From Chlorokybus atmophyticus (taxonomy: Eukaryota; Streptophyta; Chlorokybophyceae; Chlorokybales; Chlorokybaceae), in assembly GCA_009103225.1 (NCBI GenBank), contig RHPI01000575.1:1-23281 (forward strand): DNA of 23,281 bases. The letters are read 5' to 3'. Of this stretch, positions 10,001-17,023 are shown piece by piece (position 1 is the stretch's first letter; each line of letters opens with the position of its first letter). The notes beneath the pieces are model-generated. The model did not search any database, had not been told where the DNA came from, and saw nothing but the letters and a program-made list of their open reading frames with translations. A program made the translations under genes and the position numbers.

Positions 10001-10158
10001 CTCCGGAATGGGAAAAGCGTCGAGGCGGTCCACATCTCGATGTCGTGACTCTGGAGCAAGTAAAAGGTATTGTCCAGCTGCTCCCCATGTTTGACAAGGA
10101 CAGCGCCCGTGTACAAGAGGGCAAGTATTGGGTGAACGTTCACTGCACTTCCACGTGA
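7014..10158 (+). CDS. Plavaka-like (CACTA-type) DNA transposase, multi-exon
   Basis: Cut-and-paste transposase. My model has exons 7014-7538, 7621-7758, 7862-8296, 8393-8626, 8656-8973 and 9037-10158, about 923 aa. The N-terminus has a finger CPYC...H...C (Cys5, Cys8, His21, Cys28). The core has STGDWWKDV, AILYSDKTTLDSAG followed by YPLMASLANYSW, HPCDVC, NALWGWRQSR and APDAMHVLGGIIDHL. The last exon has IEKMHQLTHFG, then DWFSANRMEQTHAQNIKRWA and NNRDYQAR. This order matches Plavaka transposases of fungi (SDKT block, HCPxC block, KLHSLTHY block, FNTE-ERLH block). Introns 1-3 keep phase 0. The step 8627-8655 needs a 29-nt intron or a frame break. In-frame TAG at 9034-9036 is read as the end of a 63-nt intron (CTCCTTTTAG acceptor) but could be a nonsense codon. 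It is convergent with the methyltransferase gene. Confidence 0.87.
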
Positions 10159-10361
10159 CACATGTACTTGTCTCACTACTCTGAGTTTGGAGCATATCAG
10201 TCAGTTAGGCATTGCTAATCGTATGCTAAGACTTTTGCATGTGGACGTGTACAATACCGGGCAGCTGTCACTGCACAACTGTCACCACAATCGAATGATC
10301 CATGCAACATTCAACAATCAGTCCGCCGTGTGGCATTAAGCATCAATACAGTGCACCACAC
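10159..10361. other. Convergent intergenic spacer
   Basis: A 203-bp spacer separates the stop codons of the transposase (+) and the methyltransferase (-), so it should hold both 3' untranslated regions. I see no clear terminator hairpin. Its compactness argues that the two genes have been neighbours in one unit for some time. Confidence 0.55.
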
Positions 10362-12089
10362 TCAAGCCTCATAGTTCCATGACACAGGAGGGTAGTCACA
10401 GCGCATATCCATTGTTTCAAGCATGAGACGCCCTATGCACTCCGCCATTGCGGGAGGAACTGCATTCGCTATGGAAACGGCCAAGGTCATCCATGGCACT
10501 CCCAGCGCTGTTTGCCACGCAGCAATGCCGCCCCTGGTGCTTGGAAGACCATAGACCGGGTACATCTGCTGTGGCGCGTTTGATGTCACGATTGTCTTCT
10601 TCGCGCTAGCGGACAGGTGCGGCGATAGCAGTCCAACTGCCTTGCCCGCGTGCGAGCAGCGTGCTGGTGGGGTAGCTACCACTGGCTGTGTCTCAAACAG
10701 ACGGTGTCGGAAAGTTGATAGGCCAAACATCGTGCCACAAAGGGACAGATTGGGTCTGAATGAGGAAGCTGCTCCTGGCACATTCTCAATCACAAACTTG
10801 ACCTGGCTTGCAAGCAGCAGACGTCGGACGAGCGGTATCATATCCTGGTGTCTCCAGGATGTGCCATGTGCCGCCCGTTAAGGTGCCGGGATAGCACCTG
10901 AATAGGCCTGGCATGGTGGACTGGCCCAGATGAGCTCGTACTCGCTCAGCTCTCCTGCACTCAGGGTGCATACATCGCGGTGTATGAAGGGCAGCGGGTA
11001 CTCAGAGGAGGAACTTATGTCCATCCCGGTCACGTCAAAGCCTGCGTGGTATAGACCGATACTAGCACCGCCACCGCCGCAGAATAGGTCGAGTGCCCTT
11101 GGTCTGCGTGTGCGTCCCAGCTTGTTGTCAAATGGCGTGTATGTGGTCAAGGCTGGCCGTGGTGCTGGCCAGGGACTAACAATGATGCCGTCCGGGCTTA
11201 TTTTGCGACTGACGTTCTCCCCTCCGGCACGCAGATTATGGCGTGCCCCGTCAACTGATGTGTACGCGAATACGTTGTGCCCTTTGAAGTTGATGGTCTG
11301 TGGTCGAATACCGTCATCGAATACTATACGGTGCTGCCCTGCAAAGACACTTGCCATTGCACCATGCATATATGATGCGTCCTCAATCTCGCACGCCACG
11401 AAGCGATGCTGACCTGACGCTTGCTTGAATGATTCCACAACACCCGCATACCATTCCCCATCCAGCGGCCAATGCACCATGACACTCACACCGATCAGCT
11501 GCTCGCATCCCAACTTAACTGCGTTCCGCAGCCGATGCAGTGCGCTGTCCAACGGTCGATGGTCTGCCTCCTCTACAGCGGCCAGGGGATGGAACTGCCC
11601 ACGCCCACACCGTGCAAGACTGCTCTGAATGCGACAACAGCTTCAACATGCATGAAATAAGCATACGCCCAACATAACATGCAGTGATACGTCGCGGTCC
11701 ACTCTTGTGGATTACCTCCACAGCATCCACCACCTGTCCACTAACGACATGTCCTGGTGTTGTCCATGTGAGAAGCGCATGGGTTCCCCTCGCCACTCGA
11801 AGCATGAGCGCGAGCACGATTCGCACACGCACTGCACGCAATGGAAAAACTCGGGTTCCTTGCACAGCACTTGGCCGAGGCGGCAGCCAAACACGTCGAC
11901 ATTGTGTGTGGTGTGATGCCAGCAAGCAGCACTAAAACCGTGGCACACTGTCTGCACTCGCTGGCATTCGGTCAAGTGTGCTCGCATTTGCTGCCTACGG
12001 CCATTGGCACATACGTACGCATTGCATTGTGGGCACACCAAGCATGGTCTCCTAGGTGAGGGTGATTCAACTGCTGCCGCCGACATCAT
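10362..12089 (-). CDS. Phage-type C5 cytosine DNA methyltransferase with Cys/His and Tudor-like N-terminus (in-frame TAA)
   Basis: It would transfer methyl groups to cytosine C5 in DNA. Exons are 12089-11716, 11622-11414 and 11338-10362; all phases agree. Exon 1 has CPQC...H...C (Cys19, Cys22, His38, Cys42) and then a Cys cluster with a distal His pair (FHCVQCVCESC...HGQH), B-box-like. Exons 2-3 join across a 75-nt intron to give VMVHWPLDGEWYAGVV...ASGQHRIVFDDG, a Tudor-like pattern. The catalytic part has motif I DLFCGGGGAS, motif IV SPPCQAYS with the catalytic Cys, motif VI ENVPGA, motif VIII RHRLFET, and a C-terminal GVPWMTLAVSIANAVPPAMAE block, closest in style to bacteriophage enzymes. 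TAA at 10880-10878 lies between motifs IV and VI in the same frame. Without it the protein would be about 519 aa. It is either a recent nonsense mutation (CAA to TAA would suffice) or readthrough. Confidence 0.88.
11339..11413 (-). other. 75-nt in-frame intron in the methyltransferase gene
   Basis: On the minus strand it starts GTCAGC and ends TTTGCAG. It is a multiple of three and has no stop, so unspliced reading stays open but duplicates the residues SGQHR / AGQHR. Removal joins TCA-G to GG-CAG and restores a continuous QASGQHRIVFDDG, the expected beta-strand of a Tudor-like fold. Confidence 0.75.
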
Positions 12090-12132
12090 GCAAAATAGGA
12101 ATCGGCACGGCTGCCCACAAACTAAGCGAGAC

Positions 12133-12181
12133 TTTAGGGTATAGGCATCAATTTAGGGTTGCCAGCTTACGAACCCTAAAT
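12133..12181. promoter_or_regulatory. Telobox-like TTTAGGGT motifs upstream of the methyltransferase
   Basis: TTTAGGGT occurs at 12133-12140. ATTTAGGGTT (12151-12160) and AACCCTAAAT (12172-12181) form a perfect 10-bp inverted repeat with an 11-nt loop. AAACCCTAA-type teloboxes are known promoter elements in plants. They sit 44-92 nt upstream of the ATG at 12089. A role here is inference. Confidence 0.5.
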
Positions 12182-12224
12182 GGGTCAAACTTCAAGTGAA
12201 GCACGACTGTACCGCATACGCTAT

Positions 12225-12284
12225 TGCAGTACCATGCATGGTACTGCATCAACATGAATGGTACTCCATCTGTTAATGGTACTA
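12225..12284. promoter_or_regulatory. GTACCAT palindrome cluster upstream of the methyltransferase
   Basis: A 24-bp perfect palindrome (12225-12248) is built on GTACCATGCATGGTAC. AATGGTACTCC (about 12260) and AATGGTACTAC (about 12275) follow. The words match those at 6.6-6.86 and 16.68-16.84 kb. The cluster sits 136-195 nt upstream of the ATG. The rest of 12290-12574 has no gene that I can support. Confidence 0.65.
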
Positions 12285-12574
12285 CAGTACAAGGATACTC
12301 GCATACTACCACGGTCGTAGAGTAATACTGTGTTATCATGCCATGGATCCCAGAGCGCTGTCAACCGAGTTTGTTGCTGTCAACCACGCTCTAAACCAGC
12401 GAGGTATGCAAGCCATGCATTGACTCATGCGCCGGGCAGTCATCATACACATGTACAGCCAATGCTTCTAAAACAGCAAATGTCTGGTGCACCATGCATC
12501 ATGCTGCAACTATACATGTACCTACATGGTTCACAGGAAGCCAACACAAAACTACAATACATGCACAATTGGCA

Positions 12575-13585
12575 TCAAGGCGGGGGCCAAATCACCGCCG
12601 ACACGTTGGCGTCTGGCATCAGGCGTGGCGACCAAAACGGGTGAGGTTGCTTGCAGAATGGACACGCTTGTAGATTCTTTGATTTATTTGCCACAGTCTT
12701 CGGATGTGCTATGATGCAGACATGGCACATCGCTTTCTTGCAACAGGGCGTCTCCCCATCCGCTGGGGGGGGTGGCTCTTCAATGCGACAAATCAGCACA
12801 CATGGTGCACGCGGGTGTGCAAGCTGCCTCTGCCACCAAACTCTGTTATCGCGTCGCAGGCGTAGCGACTCCCATCTGAATGGCGCAGCATAACGCTCCA
12901 CTGCCTGCTCGATCACCTGACGCCCATCTGCCGCCATACACCACCTGCTGGTCTTGGTGGTCTCGTCCAGCATGCGTTCATCCAGGCCCTCGACATGGCT
13001 GTCGTCACTCGTGTACTCCCCCGCATCGTCATTTTCTTCGAGCTTCCACAGAATCAGCTCGACGTGCCGTATGACATACAGCCACTGCCAGCCAAAGCAT
13101 GCCAAGTACAGCTCGAATGGTTTTACTTGCCACCCAGTATGTTTGCTCAGGTAGTGGCACACATCTCGACCCGCATTAGTCGACATCGACAGGTACATCT
13201 GCTGCAGCAGGTCGAAGTTCTGCTCCGCAGATAGCTCTTGCACATTGCCGGGGTGCTGCGGCAGCAGCAACACCATCATATCGAGGACGGAGAGGGGCAA
13301 CAACGTACTACGGATGGCCATATCGTGTATGGGTTCCAACCACGGCCAATCCCCAGAGGTCTGTTTGGACCGCATTCTCCTGGTTTGCTCCCACTTATTG
13401 CAAACTTTCGTCACCCACCTCGAGGCATGCCGCATGCGGTGATGCAGCGCGTCTTGGGCGTACTGTAGGGTGATCAACTCCTTTGCACTACGAGTCAGCC
13501 CCCCAAAGCGTCTGCGCGTCGGTGCTTTGAGCTTAGGCAGCTCGTGCCTCACCGGCTGTCTCTCTGAACGTTGCTGAGCAGCCAT
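12575..13585 (-). CDS. RING-like zinc-binding protein
   Basis: A single open frame of 336 aa, ATG at 13585 and TGA at 12575. The N-terminus is basic (TRRRFGGLTRSAKE). The middle is helical, with LLPLSVLDMMVLLLPQ (95-110) and WQWLYVIRHVELILWKLEEN (about 166-185), followed by an acidic linker. The C-terminus has a Cys/His array: CVLIC (262, 266), CC (281-282), CHVC (287, 290), His294 and CPFC (308, 311). This spacing resembles a RING finger with a Pro-rich first loop, so an E3 ubiquitin ligase is plausible. The first pair is C-x3-C, not the canonical C-x2-C, so it may be a RING variant or another zinc fold. The gene lies 119 bp downstream of the protease stop on the same strand. Confidence 0.65.
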   Translation of the reverse strand: MAAQQRSERQPVRHELPKLKAPTRRRFGGLTRSAKELITLQYAQDALHHRMRHASRWVTKVCNKWEQTRRMRSKQTSGDWPWLEPIHDMAIRSTLLPLSVLDMMVLLLPQHPGNVQELSAEQNFDLLQQMYLSMSTNAGRDVCHYLSKHTGWQVKPFELYLACFGWQWLYVIRHVELILWKLEENDDAGEYTSDDSHVEGLDERMLDETTKTSRWCMAADGRQVIEQAVERYAAPFRWESLRLRRDNRVWWQRQLAHPRAPCVLICRIEEPPPPADGETPCCKKAMCHVCIIAHPKTVANKSKNLQACPFCKQPHPFWSPRLMPDANVSAVIWPPP

Positions 13586-13704
13586 TTGACGCTGTAAACC
13601 CGCCTATGCCTACTCAGGACACACAGTCAGCCTCAGTGAGGCTTCAAGGCGCTGTGCTTCTTTTAATGTTGTAACGATGCCTCACCTTTCCTTTTTTGGT
13701 CCTG

Positions 13705-14898
13705 TTAGCGTCCTTTGTTCCAACAACCTTCTACTTTTTTTTTTTTGTCACCCAACACATCCTGGCAGGCGCTCTCCGTGGCACTGTCACTCAGAGGAGG
13801 TAAGGCGTTATCTTCTTGCTCCACAGCCTTGCGCTTGTTGGTTGCCTCCCGTTCCTCCACGACCTCATGTTGCTTCATGAGGTCGAGCATGAAGCCTTTG
13901 TCTTTCAGCGCAGCTTTCAGGACACCTCGATCAATCTCTTTACCAACAAGACAGGCTGGGATCAATGTGGCAAGCTTAGAGGGAGAGGGCGAGCTACAGC
14001 TGCTTCTTGATGGAGATGCCTCCGGATGGTCAGAGTGCGGTGGCAAGTGAGTCTCCGCGGCAGGAAGGGAGGGTGCTGAATTGGGATTGCGAGCATGTGG
14101 CTGTGGTTGAGGGGAGGCAGGATGTGCAGAACACTCGGCTACTTGTTGCCTAGCACACGAAGGCGAGGCCTGAGGCGTTGGCGCAGCACTCTGGGTCACA
14201 GCCGGTGGTAGCGGGGAATTGGCAACGCCATTTCGCCACTCTCCGATCAAGTGTGTTACCTCCGGTGGCACTGCATGCATAGGCCACGACCACTGTTCGG
14301 TGCTTGCAGGCTTGAGGAGCCAAAAGTGTGCTTCTGGCTCATCAGGAGCAGTGTTGTCCACCACCAGGACTGAGTTGGGGGCTTCTTTATTTCCAACCCA
14401 AACTGCGCTGCCGGGCCGTGGCACCCACTCCCCATGCTCGCGCTGAACGGTCACGCAGCCAATCAACAAGAACAGCTTGTTGGCAAACATGGTCATCTGC
14501 AAGTGCTCGACGTACACATCTTTTCTCCGCACGATCTGTCGCACCTTGGCCATGGTTAGGTCAATGTTGCAGTTGATATCAGTCAACATGGTCGCAGGCA
14601 GTTTGTCGTAATACTGCGCCATCTCTCCCGCGGCACCAGTGGCTCTGCAGAAGTCTAGGATTTTGCTCGCCACGCCTGCATCGACAGCCTTGGCGGTGAT
14701 TTTGCGGAGAGTGTGCCCCCTGCCATCGTCGTCCATGGTGTCCAGCATGGCCCAAAATCTGCTCGAGCTGGGGCACTTGTGATCATCCAGGACACTTTGC
14801 GCTATGGATGGCCTGGCGCGAAATACACAATGGTTGAGGCAATTACCATCCGTTGGCGCATTGAAGTGGTCCCATGAGGCGAGCTGGCCACCTAGCAT
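13705..14898 (-). CDS. OTU-like cysteine protease (deubiquitinase type)
   Basis: A 397-aa frame, ATG at 14898 and TAA at 13705. The OTU-type catalytic start is APTDGNCLNHCVF (Asp17, nucleophile Cys20), as in the family's DGNCLF motif. Positions 128-150 (VYVEHLQMTMFANKLFLLIG) fit the helix and strand that precede the second active-site part, and VLVVDNT...EAHFWLL supplies His191. Order and spacing (about 170 residues from Cys to His) are reasonable for OTU. Residues 215-300 are Pro/Ser/His-rich and probably disordered. The C-terminal part is charged (DLMKQHEVVEEREATNKRK). A run of 12 A encodes four lysines near the end and may slip. OTU domains occur in several eukaryotic transposon families. 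The ATG lies three bases after the stop of the upstream gene. Confidence 0.72.
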   Translation of the reverse strand: MLGGQLASWDHFNAPTDGNCLNHCVFRARPSIAQSVLDDHKCPSSSRFWAMLDTMDDDGRGHTLRKITAKAVDAGVASKILDFCRATGAAGEMAQYYDKLPATMLTDINCNIDLTMAKVRQIVRRKDVYVEHLQMTMFANKLFLLIGCVTVQREHGEWVPRPGSAVWVGNKEAPNSVLVVDNTAPDEPEAHFWLLKPASTEQWSWPMHAVPPEVTHLIGEWRNGVANSPLPPAVTQSAAPTPQASPSCARQQVAECSAHPASPQPQPHARNPNSAPSLPAAETHLPPHSDHPEASPSRSSCSSPSPSKLATLIPACLVGKEIDRGVLKAALKDKGFMLDLMKQHEVVEEREATNKRKAVEQEDNALPPLSDSATESACQDVLGDKKKKVEGCWNKGR

Positions 14899-14901
14899 GA
14901 C

Positions 14902-15667
14902 TTATGGCCGTATGCGGGTTGCGGCCAGCTCCTCTGATGACTCGCTGGCAGGTGGTGACCCCTGCTGCATGCGCATACAGCACTCACATGGTGTGTCCAA
15001 CTGTGGACGGCAAGAGTCACAGTGACTGATAAAGTACCTGAGTTTGGGGCAGACTGCCGGCTTCAACTTGCAGCGGGTGGGGTAAGGTAGGTGCAGAAGC
15101 CACATCGGTTGTTGCATTGTGCTGTGGTCTCGCCGGTGGCGGCAAGAAGGATTGTTGCCCCGCAATCACCGGTGCTGCTCGTGGAGAAGATGGCAGTGCA
15201 CGAAGGACTGGTGCCGCGGAAGGTGGTTGCGCTCTGGCTGGGAGGGGAGCAGGAGCTGCAGGTGAGACCACTTGCGCATGCAGCAAGGGGGGCTGTATAC
15301 AGAACCCAGGATAAGATGGCTCACAATGTTGCAAAGGACGAATATAAGCTTATGCAGTGCCTGACGCATTGTTACCAAGGCACGAGCATAAAAGACAGCG
15401 ACTTACCTCAATGGCCCGTGGGCTGCATGGAGCAGGGGAAGCCATGGGGGCTGACAAGGTGGTATTGGCCGCACTCTCCCCGCCACCCTTGATGGCAGAC
15501 TCGTCACGGAGCTCTTGAGCCATGGGCACATCATGCGCCACTGCCCCAATGGACATGTCGGGATTCAACAGGCCAACATGCATGTTAAACTGATGCCGCA
15601 TTGCCGCCGCGCCCATCAGCAAGTGGGATTGAAGGACCAGTTGATGGGATTGAATCCAGGCTTGCAT
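14902..15667 (-). CDS. Three-exon Pro-rich protein, unknown function
   Basis: Product not recognised. Exons are 15667-15407, 15292-15038 and 15000-14902; all junctions are phase 0, giving 204 aa from ATG to TAA. Introns are 114 nt (GTAAGT...TATACAG) and only 37 nt (GTACTT...CCACAG). Exon 1 is Met/Gln/His-rich, with AWIQSHQLVLQSHLL. Exon 2 is a long Pro/Ala segment (PAAPAPLPARAQPPSAAP), likely disordered. Exon 3 has a small Cys group (CECC) and an acidic SSEELAATRIRP end. The first exon may be internal: the open frame extends upstream to a possible acceptor at 15685, and upstream coding-like pieces exist (see 15780-16427). Its stop is followed after three bases by the ATG of the OTU protease. 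Confidence 0.6.
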
Positions 15668-15779
15668 AGGAGCTCCAACAGGACCTAGTGCACTGTGGTG
15701 CTGTCAACCAATCACATGTGGGTTAGCTGCATGCTTGCGACACTGCAATTGCAATAGTCAACTGCGTCACACCGTCATC

Positions 15780-16090
15780 AGTTGGTTGCTTCGAACAGTC
15801 ACCTGCGGCATTGCTGGTTGATGCACGAATGATTGCATGGACTGCGTCATTGCTGGTTGATGCACTATTGGTTGAATGCCGAACGAATGGCCACGCGCTC
15901 CTGTGCTCAAACCCAGCCTACTTCGTTCGGCACGCGCGCGCGACTTTGCACGCTCACGCACATCCTAGCATGCAAAGGTAGGCATGCATTGGAGCCGACA
16001 TTGCACTCGACATGCACAGCGAGATTGGCAACAACATACCGCCGCCCAGCTCTGTCTATCTGCTCTTGCTTCCGCAATGTCGGCTTGACT
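15780..16090 (-). other. Coding-like exon candidates with a duplicated peptide
   Basis: On the minus strand two pieces look coding: a charged helix with ADIAEARADRQSWAA ending at a GTATGT donor near 16032, and a Gln-rich piece with IVHQPAMTQSMQS then FVHQPAMPQ, the peptide image of an 18-bp direct repeat (15809-15826 and 15848-15865). Splice phases do not join these cleanly to 16206-16427 or to the Pro-rich gene. They are either exons of one decayed gene or chance. Confidence 0.35.
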
Positions 16091-16205
16091 GTAGGGTGGG
16101 TATGGGTGAATAGTGGAGGCCTGCAGCCACGCTACATATATCACATGGACTGCGCTAAAAAACAAATTGCTCTTGCAAGGAAATGCATGTGACTGTTGAG
16201 CGTAC

Positions 16206-16427
16206 CTCTGCATTCCTTTGTGCTTGTTCCCACAGCCGCAACTGGTCCCGCATGGTTCTGACAAGGGGCTCCAAGGACTGCAGCTCCTGATCCACTCCCT
16301 GTTGCAGAAAGCGAGCCACCAAGCAGCTCTCTGTGTGAAGATGGTCTTTAATGGCTTGCCTGCTGGTTTGTCCAATGTTGGTGATGCATGTTGGACAGCC
16401 CCATTGCTGACGCCTGCCATGATCCAT
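16206..16427 (-). CDS. Zinc-finger/coiled-coil first exon (partial gene)
   Basis: From ATG at 16427 to a GT donor (GCAGAG/GTACGC), 74 codons are visible. They hold a finger CPTC...H...C (Cys11, Cys14, His29, Cys35), then a helical charged stretch DQELQSLEPLVRTMRDQLRL that may form a coiled coil. The finger resembles those at the N-termini of the transposase and the methyltransferase. I could not find a downstream exon that joins in phase. It is probably the 5' part of the Pro-rich gene or a broken gene. Confidence 0.5.
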
Positions 16428-16498
16428 GACGTGGCGACCGGTAGTAGCTGGCTTCGCTGCTTGAACTCTTACGACCACAACTTCTCGCAAGATGTGCC

Positions 16499-16528
16499 AC
16501 GCCGCCGCCGCCGCCGCCGCCGCCTCCG
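16499..16528 (-). repeat. GCC trinucleotide run (GGC on the coding strand)
   Basis: A pure (GCC) array lies 72 nt upstream of the minus-strand ATG at 16427. It mirrors the GGC run 67 nt upstream of the transposase ATG. Confidence 0.85.
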
Positions 16529-16683
16529 ACTCCTGGTCCTCCGCCTCCTAGTCGAACCCAGGCCCATTAAGCCTGACATTCGACCCGTCATCGACCTGGT
16601 GCCCCTGCGTGCCATCATCCAACCATTAATGAAGCGTGTTTGGGTGAGTGCATGCTAACTCCCATTTGGGCTGATCGAGCAAT

Positions 16684-16845
16684 GCCTCTGTCGTACCAAG
16701 GATGGTACGACAGAGCCATTGTACGGCAATCGCTGGGGTTGGACGAGAGATGCCTCTGTCGTACTATAAATGTTACGACACAACCATTGTTACCAATGGT
16801 TGTACGAAGCATGCATGGCACGAATGCATAAGTCGTACCATCAAC
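16684..16845. promoter_or_regulatory. Hairpin cluster with GTCGTACCA motif, right copy
   Basis: TCTGTCGTACCA (16687-16698) pairs with TGGTACGACAGA (16703-16714) across a 4-nt loop. TGTCGTA and TACGACA pair around 16758-16780. ACAACCATTG (16780-16789) pairs with CAATGGTTGT (16794-16803). GTCGTACCATC follows near 16830. The wording (GTCGTACCAT and GAGCC flanks) matches the hairpin at 6832-6860. It sits between a minus-strand zinc-finger exon and a plus-strand gene. Confidence 0.72.
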
Positions 16846-17023
16846 CATAGGAGCAAGGACGCACTACAAGTGCGACTCTAGTGCGGGACTCTAGACGTTC
16901 AAAACCGCCTCATTTTCGTTTTCGCGCCTCATACATTCGGGCGGGCCAACCGGCGGCGGCAGCGTTGGAGGCGGCAGCGCCACTTACAGCTAAACAGGCG
17001 GCACCCGACTATCAGTTGGAGAG

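Noticed and set aside
10878-10880. Reassigned genetic code (TAA/TAG as Gln, as in some ulvophyte algae) to explain in-frame stops
   Set aside because: Other genes here end plausibly with TAA (OTU, Pro-rich), TAG (polymerase, spliced + gene) and TGA. Long open frames contain no scattered TAA/TAG, and the TAG at 9034 fits an intron acceptor.
11540-11622. SBP-type zinc domain suggested by CGRGQFHPLAA in methyltransferase exon 2
   Set aside because: The remaining SBP cysteines/histidines and the basic tail are absent; the match is one short phrase.
16218-16658. Plus-strand frame with poly-Arg (RRRRRRRR) over the GCC run
   Set aside because: It is produced by the trinucleotide repeat and lies antisense to the finger-encoding exon.
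16862-16885. CACTACAAG...CTCTAGTG as a CACTA terminal inverted repeat
   Set aside because: It looks like CACTA-type ends, but I found no matching inverted copy near 6.5 kb, near 5.5 kb or elsewhere on the left side.
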